Shown: positions 36,289 to 44,805 of the stretch, piece by piece | Position numbering within the stretch: position 1 is the stretch's first letter | Layout of the letters: each line of letters starts with the position of its first letter | DNA from: Flavobacterium sp. CECT 9288 | GTDB lineage: Bacteria > Bacteroidota > Bacteroidia > Flavobacteriales > Flavobacteriaceae | Reading direction: 5' to 3' | NCBI RefSeq assembly: GCF_918731615.1 | Contig: NZ_OU957226.1 | Span: 2,977,501 to 3,041,500 of the forward strand | DNA: 64,000 nucleotides | Position numbers and translations under genes: made by a program | The notes under the pieces: model-generated | What the model was told of the DNA's origin: nothing | Database searches by the model: none | Seen by the model: only the letters and a program-made list of their open reading frames with translations

Positions 36289-38412
36289 CTAATTATGTCC
36301 TTGGTGCAGCGATTTTAGTAAATCATTTACCGTTTTCACTGGATTAAACGTAAGCAATGGAACTTGAACAAAAACAGTGAACCAGTTGGCCATAGCTCCA
36401 TTCCATAAACCAGGTAATTCATAACCTTTTATAGGCAATCCAGCTGTGTTTTTCTCAACTATAAATCCACTTTTTTCATCAACAAAATCAGACAAATTAA
36501 ATTTTTTATTTTTATAATCTTTTAATCCGCAAACCAAATCTACTGGATTAAAATGTGTTGCTGCCTGTAAAATTTCTCTTTGTTTTGTATCATCAAGATT
36601 CACTTGTGAGCTTTCTACAATTTGCAATGAAACAACACCATTGGCATGGCGTACCCAAAAAGGTCCTCCGCCAGGTTCGCCTTCATTTTTTACCATACCA
36701 CACACCCTAATTGGTCGGTTTAAAATAGATTGTAGGGTTGTAATTTTATACTCTTGAGTTGCCGTTTGAAAATCATTCCCCAACTCAATTTGACAATTAT
36801 CACGTAAAAAAACTACTATTTCACTGATGTAAGTGGAGCTCACTGCAGCATCTTCTAAGCCGCGTAAGAAGTTGAAAACTTGTTCTTGCAAAGCGATTAA
36901 CATTCCTGCCAATGCTTTTTTATACAAGCTTACTTTATCTAAATGATTTTGTACTACGTTATCTATGTTTTTGATAAAAACGATATCAGCATCAATTTCG
37001 CTTAAATTTTGGATTAGTGCTCCGTGACCTCCTGGCCTAAACAATAACTGACCAGCAGCATCTCTAAAAGGCTCATTGTTTGGCGACACGGAAATCGTAT
37101 CCGTGCTTGGGTGTTGATACGAATAGGTTACATTAATAGCTACATTGTTTTGATTTTGAACTTCTGTTAAATGCGTTGCCACCTCTTGTTCAAAATACGA
37201 TTGATGCGAGGTCGAAACTGTAAAATGCAAATTAGACTGCTTGTTGGCAGTGGCATATTGCACACATTCTTTGAGATGTTCTGCCACAGGAGTTGCTATC
37301 TGTGTTGCATATTTATGAAAAGGAAGCACTCCCTTTGGTTTGTTGGCAAAATTAAAGTAATTCGAAGCCAGCAATACTTTTATAAAATAATAGTTTTTGA
37401 GATCACGATCAAGTGCATCAAAATTTTCGAATTCTTGTTTCAACGTTTCATAAACCGCTTCAAAAAACGGAAACTTATCCATTCCCACAATAAAAATCGA
37501 TAATTCGCTTGCTTTTTTTCGGTTAATGTAGGCGTTAATCGATTCGTTTTCAACATCGAAATCGTTAATGAATTCCGTTAAAAATTTAAACATTCTACTT
37601 GCTGCGCCTGATGCTGGTACAAATTTAGAAAGTGTTAATTTTTCTTTGTGTGCTTCATAAAAAGAAGCGTGCATTTGGAATTCTTTTTCAGATAGTTTTA
37701 AAATGCCATCGGACAACTTTGCCGGACGCAGCAAATGGGCTGGAGCAACACCATTTTTAAAAAAATGCAATTGTTGCTCAACATTTTTCATGGCTACACC
37801 ATGCTCTTGAATTTGTAAAAAATCAGCAGTTGAAAACCCTAATGTTTTTGCCAAAACTAAATCATCAATAATTGCTACTGCTTTTTCAAAGCGGGTTTCT
37901 TTATTACCACTAAGAACTACAAATGGCATATTGCGCTCTACTAAAGCTTGTTTAAAGACCTCAAATACAGTTGCTCTACCAATTGGAGTATCTCTAATAT
38001 CATCCTTCTCCCAAGGCACATCAATATCAGTCAAAAAAAACAAGTCGTATTCATGCTCCCTAGCCGCTTGGTCTAGTTTAGGGTCGCAGTAGTTGTAATA
38101 CATCTCAGAAAAAACTTTGGTAACCAATAAATTAGTATCGCAAAACAATAATGCATTGGCGTTTTCAACACTCGCGTTTTCTAAATTGGTTTGCCCGTAT
38201 GCTATGGGCAGCATATCATCGACAGAGCAAATAGCCCCTGTTTTTTCCCATTTTTCTTGTAAATAATCACGAGCAAATTCAGGAACCCATTGCGTACGGT
38301 AATGTTCTGCCAATTGTTTGGCTAAAGTTGTTTTACCAGTACTTTCGGGACCAAATAAAGTGATTTTTACAACACTTTTACTGTTTGCTTGTTGTTTGAG
38401 ATTTTCTTCCAT
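36289..38412 (-). CDS. NadR-like ATPase/kinase domain fused to DUF4301
   Basis: The 707-residue protein has two parts. Residues about 14-195 form a P-loop domain: ITLFGPESTGKTTLAKQLAEHY (Walker A), then VPEFARDYLQEKW and FCDTNLLVTKVFSEMYY, which resemble the ribosylnicotinamide kinase domain of NadR. Residues about 205-707 match DUF4301 (PASGAASRMFKFL, RPGGHGALIQNLSEIDADIVFIKNIDNV, KNEGEPGGGPFWVR), resembling a nucleotidyltransferase fold by its GGHG and KNID patterns. It overlaps pnuC by 46 bp, indicating coupling, so a vitamin or nucleoside brought in by PnuC may be its substrate. The function of the DUF4301 half is unknown. Confidence 0.85.
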   Translation of the reverse strand: MEENLKQQANSKSVVKITLFGPESTGKTTLAKQLAEHYRTQWVPEFARDYLQEKWEKTGAICSVDDMLPIAYGQTNLENASVENANALLFCDTNLLVTKVFSEMYYNYCDPKLDQAAREHEYDLFFLTDIDVPWEKDDIRDTPIGRATVFEVFKQALVERNMPFVVLSGNKETRFEKAVAIIDDLVLAKTLGFSTADFLQIQEHGVAMKNVEQQLHFFKNGVAPAHLLRPAKLSDGILKLSEKEFQMHASFYEAHKEKLTLSKFVPASGAASRMFKFLTEFINDFDVENESINAYINRKKASELSIFIVGMDKFPFFEAVYETLKQEFENFDALDRDLKNYYFIKVLLASNYFNFANKPKGVLPFHKYATQIATPVAEHLKECVQYATANKQSNLHFTVSTSHQSYFEQEVATHLTEVQNQNNVAINVTYSYQHPSTDTISVSPNNEPFRDAAGQLLFRPGGHGALIQNLSEIDADIVFIKNIDNVVQNHLDKVSLYKKALAGMLIALQEQVFNFLRGLEDAAVSSTYISEIVVFLRDNCQIELGNDFQTATQEYKITTLQSILNRPIRVCGMVKNEGEPGGGPFWVRHANGVVSLQIVESSQVNLDDTKQREILQAATHFNPVDLVCGLKDYKNKKFNLSDFVDEKSGFIVEKNTAGLPIKGYELPGLWNGAMANWFTVFVQVPLLTFNPVKTVNDLLKSLHQGHN

Positions 38413-38996
38413 TCTAAATAGCCAAATATGGCAACTATTGTAAATACTACATATTGAAAACTGGTAAAGGTATACCCTTTAAAAAAATACAAAGGAACCG
38501 AAATTACATCTCCGATGATCCAAAATATCCAGTTTTCTACTTTTCGTTTTGCCATAAGCCACATTCCTACAAAGAAAATCCCTGTGATAAAAGTGTCTAC
38601 GTACGCATACCAAGTAGTGAATTTATCAAAAAAATGGTATACCGCCACAACAAAAGCGACCGTAAATATAAAAAGAAATATGGCAATTCGTTTTTCTTGA
38701 GCGGAAATTGTAGCAATAGGAAAAGCCACTTCATCTCCTTTTTTGCGGGTCCAATGATACCAGCCGTAAATACTCATTATAAAATAATAGGCATTAATCA
38801 TCATATCGCCCCACAAAACCCATTTCCAAAGTAGATAGACAAAAATCGAAGTGCTTACTAAACCTGTTGGAAAAACCCAAATATTATCTTTTTTGGCACA
38901 CCAAACGCTCAAAAGACCAAATATTACGGCAATAATTTCGAGGTATACATCTAATCGAGGATAAGTGCTGTATTGCGCAAAAAAATAATCAAACAT
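38367..38996 (-). CDS. pnuC: PnuC-family vitamin/nucleoside transporter
   Basis: The 209-residue protein has about seven membrane helices and the PnuC pattern: LEIIAVIFGLLSVWCAKKDNIWVFPTGLVSTSIFVYLLWKWVLWGDMMINAYYFIMSIYGWYHW near the N-terminus and YVDTFITGIFFVGMWLMAKRKVENWIFWIIGDVISVPLYFFKGYTFTSFQYVVF later. PnuC proteins carry nicotinamide riboside; PnuT relatives carry thiamine. The NadR-like kinase next to it favours nicotinamide riboside; the nearby TPP-controlled receptor favours thiamine. It overlaps the downstream gene by 46 bp and follows the GGGP synthase gene after 6 bp. Confidence 0.9.
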   Translation of the reverse strand: MFDYFFAQYSTYPRLDVYLEIIAVIFGLLSVWCAKKDNIWVFPTGLVSTSIFVYLLWKWVLWGDMMINAYYFIMSIYGWYHWTRKKGDEVAFPIATISAQEKRIAIFLFIFTVAFVVAVYHFFDKFTTWYAYVDTFITGIFFVGMWLMAKRKVENWIFWIIGDVISVPLYFFKGYTFTSFQYVVFTIVAIFGYLEWKKISNNKQTVKVL

Positions 38997-39002
38997 AGAA
39001 AG

Positions 39003-39716
39003 TTAATTAAAAAAATTAATATCGTTCTCAAATGCGGTTCCTATAACCACTAGGTCTGCGCCAGCATCATGAGCAAGTTGAATTCCTTGTAAATCTTTAA
39101 TCCCTCCGCCTACAATTAGAGGAATTTTAATATATTGTGCAACTGCCGTAATCAAATTTATTGGCACTGCTTGCTTGGCACCGCTACCCGCTTCAAGATA
39201 AATCAACTGATGACCCAACATTTCACCCGCTTGTGCTGTAGCGACAACCAAATCAATGTTTGAGCGATCAAGAGGTTTTGTCTCACTAACACGCTCTACT
39301 GCAGTTTTTGCACCACTTTCAATTAGTACATAGCCAGTCGGAATGATTTCTAGTTGCGTTCTTTTTAAAATAGGAGCTGCCTGTACTTGATGGGCAATTA
39401 AATAATCAGGGTTTCTACCTGAGATTAATGATAGGAACAAAATCCCATCGGCCTTATCCGAAATTTGCGAAGGATTACCCGGAAAAAGAACTACCGGCAA
39501 AGCACAATCTCTTTTTAAAACAGTTATTAATTCGTCCAGAATGTTGGAAGTTACTAAGCTTCCGCCAATGAACAAATGCGTAGCGGGAGATTGATTGATT
39601 TTTGGAATCAAAACACTCAGTTGCGATAGGGTAATTTTATCAGGATCCAGAAGGATCGCTAATAATTTTTGATTTTTAACTTTTGATTCGGTGATTTCGT
39701 TATAAATATTTGTCAT
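39003..39716 (-). CDS. Geranylgeranylglyceryl phosphate synthase family protein
   Basis: The 237-residue TIM-barrel protein matches the GGGPS/PcrB family: KLLAILLDPDKITLSQLSVLIPKINQSPATHLFIGGSLVTSN, LPVVLFPGNPSQISDKADGILFLSLISGRNPDYLIAHQVQAAP, TGYVLIESG, HQLIYLEAGSGAKQAVP and PLIVGGGIKDLQGIQLAHDAGADLVVIGTAFEN. It should join a polyprenyl diphosphate to sn-glycerol-1-phosphate, giving archaeal-type ether linkage. Flavobacterial members of this family have been shown to be true GGGP synthases; the product's role in these bacteria is unclear. Minus-strand operon with pnuC. Confidence 0.93.
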   Translation of the reverse strand: MTNIYNEITESKVKNQKLLAILLDPDKITLSQLSVLIPKINQSPATHLFIGGSLVTSNILDELITVLKRDCALPVVLFPGNPSQISDKADGILFLSLISGRNPDYLIAHQVQAAPILKRTQLEIIPTGYVLIESGAKTAVERVSETKPLDRSNIDLVVATAQAGEMLGHQLIYLEAGSGAKQAVPINLITAVAQYIKIPLIVGGGIKDLQGIQLAHDAGADLVVIGTAFENDINFFN

Positions 39717-39723
39717 TTATGGG

Positions 39724-39765
39724 CACGCAGATGACGCGGATTTTACAGATTGATACAGATTCTAA
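39724..39765. repeat. CGCAGATT-type intergenic repeat, short copy
   Basis: The gap between the GGGP synthase and phosphopantetheinyl transferase genes contains CACGCAGATGACGCGGATTT and two further CAGATT half-units. It is related to the copies at 20974-21031 and 61165-61298 but lacks a full inverted partner. Confidence 0.55.
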
Positions 39766-39772
39766 TTATTCG

Positions 39773-40447
39773 TTATTCCTTCTTGATGTTAGCAAACTGC
39801 TCGATGGAAACTGTCTCCTGTTTTTCAAAAACATAAACTAAAATAAAGTTTTCTATTTCTTCGAAATGAATAGTAAAACTCTTAACCAAATTGTGGAAAT
39901 GTAATTCAGCAATCGTTTTTTTACTTTCTACCTCGAAAGAGTTTACTTTGATATGATCTTTGAAACTGATCCCTTTTTCGTTTCTGATTTTAAAGATGGC
40001 CTCTTTTGCGCCCCAAATAACGGTTAATTTCGGAATAAAATCTTGGCTTTGTTCAACTAGAAAACTTAGTTCAGCATCACAAAATTTAGAAACAATACTT
40101 TTTATTTTTTCGCGCTGTAATTCGATATCAATACCTACTTTTTGAACGCTAATAATAATCGCTGCAAATTCATGCGAATGTGTAATAGAAATATGCTGAC
40201 CATCCTGTAAGTGCGGTTTTCCAAAAGCGTCGTAGAATAAATCAAAATCCGTGTAACCTGCCTCGAGTAGCAACATACGAACACTTAAAAAAGCACGCTG
40301 GTGCAACTCCGACTTCATAGACTCCAACCGAGCTTGGCTTTCGGGTCTTAATTGAATTTGACTTTGCAAGTCTGTAAGCGACTCCGTGACTTTCCAAATA
40401 AGCATTATAGTTCCCAATTGCGGGCGTGTATCTTGAAATAAAGGCAT
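39773..40447 (-). CDS. 4'-phosphopantetheinyl transferase, Sfp type
   Basis: The 224-residue protein has the Sfp/AcpT motifs: FGKPHLQDGQHISITHSHEFAAIIIS, KVGIDIELQREKI (magnesium-binding Asp and Glu) and VIWGAKEAIFKI (catalytic WxxKE pattern). It transfers phosphopantetheine from CoA to carrier proteins. No polyketide or peptide synthetase gene is nearby, so it is probably the general or lipid-related enzyme. It appears to be the first gene of the minus-strand cluster leading to the GGGP synthase, 56 bp away. Confidence 0.9.
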   Translation of the reverse strand: MPLFQDTRPQLGTIMLIWKVTESLTDLQSQIQLRPESQARLESMKSELHQRAFLSVRMLLLEAGYTDFDLFYDAFGKPHLQDGQHISITHSHEFAAIIISVQKVGIDIELQREKIKSIVSKFCDAELSFLVEQSQDFIPKLTVIWGAKEAIFKIRNEKGISFKDHIKVNSFEVESKKTIAELHFHNLVKSFTIHFEEIENFILVYVFEKQETVSIEQFANIKKE

Positions 40448-40465
40448 GTTAATAACTTGATTTTT

Positions 40466-40548
40466 AGCCCCGATTGCAACGGAAATCCTTTTTTATCCGC
40501 TTCTGTAGCGGGAAAAAAGATTGCAGTGAAAAGCGGGAAATAGCTCCT
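40466..40548 (+). repeat. Dispersed palindromic repeat family, copy A (reference copy)
   Basis: It reads AGCCCCGATTGCAACGGAAATCC at its left end and AAGATTGCAGTGAAAAGC then GGGAAATAGCTCC at its right end. A central stem CCGCT (40497-40501) / AGCGG is enclosed by T6/A6 arms. The two GATTGCA units are in direct repeat and the CCCG/CGGG ends can pair. It lies between the divergently transcribed phosphopantetheinyl transferase and ahcY genes. Confidence 0.7.
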
Positions 40549-40660
40549 ACAAACGAAAATGAACGCTTGAAAACTTTTTATTTTATTGATTTTTAAAAGT
40601 TTACACCGCTAAACATTTCATAAATAGAAGTGAATGTTTTTATAATCCTAAGATATTGTG

Positions 40661-40668
40661 TAATTTTG
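40661..40668 (+). promoter_or_regulatory. Promoter -7 box for ahcY
   Basis: TAATTTTG, exact TAnnTTTG, 59 bp upstream of the ahcY ATG; the -33 position holds TTTT, close to TTTG. Confidence 0.65.
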
Positions 40669-40727
40669 CAAAAAATTAGCCCGAATTTGTCAGGCCAACA
40701 GTCAAAATAATTACAAATATACAATAA

Positions 40728-42044
40728 ATGAGTACAGCAACTATGCCATACGTGGCTTTCAAGGTTAAAGACATTTCCCTTGCAGCTTGGGGACGAAAAG
40801 AAATTGAATTAGCTGAAGCTGAAATGCCAGGTTTAATGGCGCTTAGAGCAGAATACAAAGACGAACAACCTTTGAAAGGCGCTCGTATTGCAGGATGCTT
40901 GCACATGACGATTCAAACTGCCGTATTAATTGAGACTTTAATTGCACTTGGAGCTGAGGTAACTTGGTCTTCTTGTAACATTTTTTCTACTCAAGATCAA
41001 GCTGCTGCTGCTATTGCTGCTGCTGGAATTCAAGTTTACGCCTGGAAAGGTTTGAACGAAGAGGATTTTGACTGGTGTATTGAGCAAACACTTTTCTTTG
41101 GAGAAGACAGACAGCCATTGAACATGATTCTTGATGACGGTGGAGATTTAACAAACATGGTTATTGACCGTTACCCACATTTAGTTGCTGGCATCAAAGG
41201 ATTATCTGAAGAGACTACAACTGGAGTTCACAGATTATACGAAAGAGTTAAAGCGGGAACATTACCAATGCCTGCTATTAACGTAAATGACTCGGTTACT
41301 AAATCTAAATTTGATAACAAATACGGTTGTAAAGAGTCTGCAGTTGATGCAGTTCGTCGTGCAACTGATGTAATGCTTGCTGCAAAAAGAGTTGTAGTAT
41401 GTGGATACGGTGACGTAGGTAAAGGTACAGCTGCTTCTTTTAGAGGTGCTGGATCTATTGTTACGGTTACTGAAATTGACCCAATTTGTGCTTTACAAGC
41501 TGCAATGGACGGTTTTGAAGTTAAAAAATTAGATACTGTAATTGCTACCGCTGATATCATTATCACAACAACAGGTAACAAAGACATCGTTTTAGGTTCT
41601 CACTTCGAGAAAATGAAAGATAAAACTATCGTTTGTAACATCGGACACTTTGATAACGAAATTGACATGGCTTGGTTAAACTCAAACCACGGAGCTTCAA
41701 AAGTTGAAATCAAACCACAAGTTGACAAATATACCATTGCTGGAAACGACATCATCGTTCTTGCCGAAGGGCGTTTGGTAAACTTAGGTTGTGCTACAGG
41801 TCACCCAAGTTTTGTAATGAGTAACTCATTTACAAACCAAACTTTGGCTCAAATCGAATTGTGGAAAAACAGTGCTGCTTACAATAATGAAGTATACATG
41901 TTACCAAAACACCTTGATGAAAAAGTAGCTATGTTACACCTTGCTAAATTAGGGGTAGAGCTTGAAACTTTACGTCAAGATCAAGCAGAATATATTGGTG
42001 TTGAAGTAGCTGGACCATTCAAACCAGAGTACTACAGATACTAG
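40728..42044 (+). CDS. ahcY: Adenosylhomocysteinase
   Basis: The 438 residues match S-adenosylhomocysteine hydrolase: [27 protein letters not shown], the catalytic region [12 protein letters not shown] and [18 protein letters not shown], the NAD-binding motif [30 protein letters not shown], and the C-terminal KPEYYRY that reaches the neighbouring subunit's cofactor site. It splits SAH into adenosine and homocysteine, keeping methyltransferases running. Monocistronic, with its own promoter and terminator. No SAM or SAH riboswitch is apparent in the 60-nt leader. Confidence 0.98.
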   Translation: MSTATMPYVAFKVKDISLAAWGRKEIELAEAEMPGLMALRAEYKDEQPLKGARIAGCLHMTIQTAVLIETLIALGAEVTWSSCNIFSTQDQAAAAIAAAGIQVYAWKGLNEEDFDWCIEQTLFFGEDRQPLNMILDDGGDLTNMVIDRYPHLVAGIKGLSEETTTGVHRLYERVKAGTLPMPAINVNDSVTKSKFDNKYGCKESAVDAVRRATDVMLAAKRVVVCGYGDVGKGTAASFRGAGSIVTVTEIDPICALQAAMDGFEVKKLDTVIATADIIITTTGNKDIVLGSHFEKMKDKTIVCNIGHFDNEIDMAWLNSNHGASKVEIKPQVDKYTIAGNDIIVLAEGRLVNLGCATGHPSFVMSNSFTNQTLAQIELWKNSAAYNNEVYMLPKHLDEKVAMLHLAKLGVELETLRQDQAEYIGVEVAGPFKPEYYRY

Positions 42045-42081
42045 AAATTAGTCCTTAGTGACTAGCTAAATTAAAATAGAG

Positions 42082-42112
42082 AAACCCTTGCAGTAATGCG
42101 AGGGTTTTTTGT
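42082..42112 (+). terminator. Intrinsic terminator after ahcY
   Basis: AAACCCT(T)GCA pairs with TGC(G)AGGGTTT around a GTAA loop, followed by a T-run. Confidence 0.8.
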
Positions 42113-42117
42113 TTTTT

Positions 42118-42213
42118 GGGCATGACCCTCCGTCATAACTGCGGGTCGGGCTTTTCGCTGTATCTTTTATTGCGCTGCGCTCCATAAAAGGATGCCGCTG
42201 CTATCCCTCATGC
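42118..42213 (-). repeat. Dispersed palindromic repeat family, copy E
   Basis: The plus strand starts GGGCATGACCC, continues TCGGGCTTTTCGCTGTATC, has a central TTTTAT-N-ATAAAA hairpin with GCGCTGCGCTCC in the loop, then AAGGATGCCGCTGCTATCCC and ends TCATGC. GCATGA and TCATGC form the outer inverted repeat. Orientation opposite to copy A. Confidence 0.75.
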
Positions 42214-42308
42214 TGTTAAGTTATACAAAGCTAAAAAAAGTTAAATTTACAATCGCGCCAATTAATTATTTAGTACTTTAGAGTAAACCTTAATTACATA
42301 AGACAGTT

Positions 42309-42956
42309 ATGAAGAATCTTTGGATATTAATAATACTTATTTCTACAATTTGTTATTCCCAGAACAAATATTTCTTTGATAATAAAATAGAATATGAATT
42401 CACAAATCATTCATATCCAAGTAAAAACTGTATTAAAACCTACTACACAAATTCAAAAGACAACTCCTATTCCATTTGTAGAACTGTTTTAGACAGTATA
42501 TATTCAGAAATCGAATTTATCGACTCGAATGGAGCTATATTACGAAAGAAAGTTAGCCATAAAATTTTTAACAATAAAATTATCTATATTGCGAAAAATG
42601 AGATCAGAAACTACCCTTATCCATTTACATATCAAATAGATAACTATCATTTTTCAGAAGTTAATGACACCATTCTAAACAACAAAGCGTTCAAACAAAT
42701 CTCTTTTTTAAGTAATGATTTAAAAAGAGCCAAAAAGAAAAAATTAGGCAATTTACAGTATATTTTTGATACTGATTTTGATCATCAACCTCTATTGACA
42801 TTTTCAACAGCTTTTGAGGTTTGGAGAGTAACGAGGAAAATGCCAAACGGGCTAGTTATACAATCACACTTAAGAGATATTCAAAATAAATTAGTTTATA
42901 GCGAAAAATTAAAACAAATAAACTCCATAACTATGTATTTAATTATACCAGAATAA
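42309..42956 (+). CDS. Secreted protein of unknown function
   Basis: The 215-residue protein has a signal peptide (NLWILIILISTICYSQ, cleavage about residue 18). The mature part contains many aromatic, Asn and Ile residues and looks like alternating beta strands, with a basic stretch DLKRAKKKKLGN at about 138-149. I recognise no family. The composition (Tyr/Asn/Lys-rich) resembles other small periplasmic proteins of Flavobacteria. It lies 20 bp upstream of another unknown exported protein and may be co-transcribed with it. Confidence 0.7.
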   Translation: MKNLWILIILISTICYSQNKYFFDNKIEYEFTNHSYPSKNCIKTYYTNSKDNSYSICRTVLDSIYSEIEFIDSNGAILRKKVSHKIFNNKIIYIAKNEIRNYPYPFTYQIDNYHFSEVNDTILNNKAFKQISFLSNDLKRAKKKKLGNLQYIFDTDFDHQPLLTFSTAFEVWRVTRKMPNGLVIQSHLRDIQNKLVYSEKLKQINSITMYLIIPE

Positions 42957-42976
42957 ATCATAAGAAAAAAACCATT

Positions 42977-43585
42977 ATGACTACCATTAAGCCCTACTTA
43001 GTTATACTTTTAATAATTGTTTTTCAAAGCTTGGCTGCACAAGATAATGATCGAAGCGCCTACCAAACTCAGCTGTATAAATTAGCAATAAAAACGAGTG
43101 AGGGCGGTGATTATTTAGAAGCAATAAGAACTTTTGCAATTAGCAACAATATCAATCCTAAAGCTAAAATTGCAGCTTTTGCAATTAAAAAAGGTGATTC
43201 CTTAAAAAGAATATTGCGTCAGAACAAAATCAACGAACTAATTGGAAAATGGAAATGGATCCCCAAAGAAGGCAATTGGGCAATACGAGAAGATAATTTG
43301 GTTGGCAAGATGATTCATATTACTACAGAATCAATTATGTTTTTTGAATTGTATAAAAATGCCAAAGAATGGAAACTAACACAAACCGATAAGATCCGAT
43401 TTTCAGAAAATCCAGAATCATATTCCTTTACTGAATTTCTGAATTCTAATAATGAAATTTGGGATTATAATATTAATTCAACTACCGGCGAATTAAAAGC
43501 ATACTATTTAGGTGAAAAAATAGATGATAATTATACTGAATTAGTATGCGGAAATCCGGAATTGTTTTATTTCAAATTGCAATAG
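42977..43585 (+). CDS. Secreted protein with TPR-like N-terminus, unknown function
   Basis: The 202-residue protein has a signal peptide (YLVILLIIVFQSLAAQ, cleavage about 21). Residues about 25-80 (QLYKLAIKTSEGGDYLEAIRTFAISNNINPKAKIAAFAIKKGDSL) look like one or two TPR helical pairs. The rest (LIGKWKWIPKEGNWAI, then YSFTEFLNSNNEIWDYNI) resembles a lipocalin-like or beta-sandwich fold opening with a LxGxW motif. No catalytic residues are recognised. Probably in a transcription unit with the gene at 42309. Confidence 0.7.
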   Translation: MTTIKPYLVILLIIVFQSLAAQDNDRSAYQTQLYKLAIKTSEGGDYLEAIRTFAISNNINPKAKIAAFAIKKGDSLKRILRQNKINELIGKWKWIPKEGNWAIREDNLVGKMIHITTESIMFFELYKNAKEWKLTQTDKIRFSENPESYSFTEFLNSNNEIWDYNINSTTGELKAYYLGEKIDDNYTELVCGNPELFYFKLQ

Positions 43586-43762
43586 TTAAAAACTTCATAT
43601 CTAAAACAAAAACAATCAACACAACATCTTTTTCTATTGTAGATTTCAGTTCTTGGCTTCTTGCCTTCAAAAGGTCAAAAACGTTATATTAATTAAATTT
43701 TAAACCAAGTCATTTACCTGCCTTGTATCTATACAGAAATAACACAATCAAGCTAAAAACAA

Positions 43763-43790
43763 AAAACCCATTTCTTTCGAAATGGGTTTT
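43763..43790 (-). terminator. Terminator after rplU-rpmA
   Basis: AAAACCCATTTC / GAAATGGGTTTT with a TTTC loop; followed on the minus strand by a T-run, 20 bp past the rpmA stop. Confidence 0.85.
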
Positions 43791-43809
43791 AAATAATTGA
43801 GAAAATCAA

Positions 43810-44076
43810 TTATGCTTCAACTTCAAATGGAAGTATAGAAACATAAGATTTGTTATCTCTTTTCTTTTGGAAGAAAACAACTCCATCTACTCTTGCGTGT
43901 AGTGTGTGATCTTTACTGATGTAAACATTAGCACCTGGATTATGTTTTGAACCTCTTTGTCTTACGATGATGTTCCCAGCAATAGCAGCTTGACCACCAA
44001 AAATCTTAACGCCTAAACGTTTTGATTCTGATTCTCTACCATTCTTAGAACTACCGACACCTTTCTTGTGAGCCAT
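43810..44076 (-). CDS. rpmA: 50S ribosomal protein L27
   Basis: The 88 residues match L27 (bL27): [65 protein letters not shown]. The basic N-terminus reaches toward the peptidyl transferase centre; no cleavable Firmicutes-type extension is present. It lies 33 bp after rplU in the usual rplU-rpmA order. Confidence 0.98.
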   Translation of the reverse strand: MAHKKGVGSSKNGRESESKRLGVKIFGGQAAIAGNIIVRQRGSKHNPGANVYISKDHTLHARVDGVVFFQKKRDNKSYVSILPFEVEA

Positions 44077-44109
44077 GACGTATAAGTTTTATATTAGTTA
44101 ATAAAATAA

Positions 44110-44745
44110 TTAAACAGCTTTACCACCGTTTAATTCATCTTGTAATTTTTTCAATTCATCCATTTTACCATCTGCAGCTAATTGTGCTTGTTGAGCCCAA
44201 GTAGTAGGATCTAAATGAGATAATTTAGACTCTGATGCTTCTAAAATTGCTTTTACAGCTTCAGAAGTTGCAGTAGCTAATTTTGTAAAAGTATCAACTC
44301 CTGCTGCAACTAATGCTTCAGCGGCTTTAGGTCCAATTCCTTCAATGATTTTTAAATCATCACCTTTTTTAGATGCTTTTGGAGCTTTAACTTCAGCAAC
44401 TTTTTCAGCTTTTGGAGCTGCTTTTTTTGTTCCTGATGCACTAATACCTTCAATTACAATTTGAGTAAGATATTGTCTGTGACCGTTTCTCTTTTTGTAT
44501 CCTTTTCTTCTTTTCTTTTTGAAAATGATAACTTTATCTCCTTTTAAGTGTTGTAACACTTTAGCTTCTACTGAAGCACCTTCTATAGCTGGGGCGCCTA
44601 AAGTGATTGCTCCGTTATCATCTAATAAAAGAACTTTATCAAAAGAAACTTTTGAACCTTCTTCATTAGTCAAACGGTTAACATAAACCTTTAAGTCTTT
44701 GCTTACTTTGAATTGTTGCCCTGCTATCTCTACGATTGCATACAT
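44110..44745 (-). CDS. rplU: 50S ribosomal protein L21 with C-terminal helix-hairpin-helix extension
   Basis: Residues 1-103 are a normal L21 (bL21): MYAIVEIAGQQFKVSKDLKVYVNRL through KKRRKGYKKRNGHRQYLTQIVIEGI. A Lys/Ala/Pro linker and a further 80 residues follow: DDLKIIEGIGPKAAEALVAAGVDTFTKLATATSEAVKAILEASESKLSHLDPTTWAQQAQLAADG. This is a helix-hairpin-helix module of the type found in DNA- or RNA-binding proteins. The total of 211 residues is twice the E. coli length. I believe the fusion is widespread in Bacteroidota; the role of the tail is not known. A perfect promoter lies 31 bp upstream. Confidence 0.95.
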   Translation of the reverse strand: MYAIVEIAGQQFKVSKDLKVYVNRLTNEEGSKVSFDKVLLLDDNGAITLGAPAIEGASVEAKVLQHLKGDKVIIFKKKRRKGYKKRNGHRQYLTQIVIEGISASGTKKAAPKAEKVAEVKAPKASKKGDDLKIIEGIGPKAAEALVAAGVDTFTKLATATSEAVKAILEASESKLSHLDPTTWAQQAQLAADGKMDELKKLQDELNGGKAV

Positions 44746-44775
44746 ACTGAATTGTTTTAATAATTTTTAAGGTTG

Positions 44776-44805
44776 CAAATATACAATTATATTTTTAACC
44801 TGCAA
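44776..44805 (-). promoter_or_regulatory. Promoter for rplU-rpmA
   Basis: The minus strand reads TTG (44805-44803), a 19-bp spacer, then TATATTTG (44783-44776), a perfect Bacteroidota promoter. Confidence 0.75.

Noticed and set aside
40669..40727. SAM or SAH riboswitch in front of ahcY
   Set aside because: The leader is only about 55 nt and shows none of the conserved motifs of those riboswitches.
42309..43585. Toxin-immunity or effector pair for the two unknown exported proteins
   Set aside because: Both carry signal peptides and neither shows a toxin, immunity or secretion-tag motif; there is no evidence beyond adjacency.
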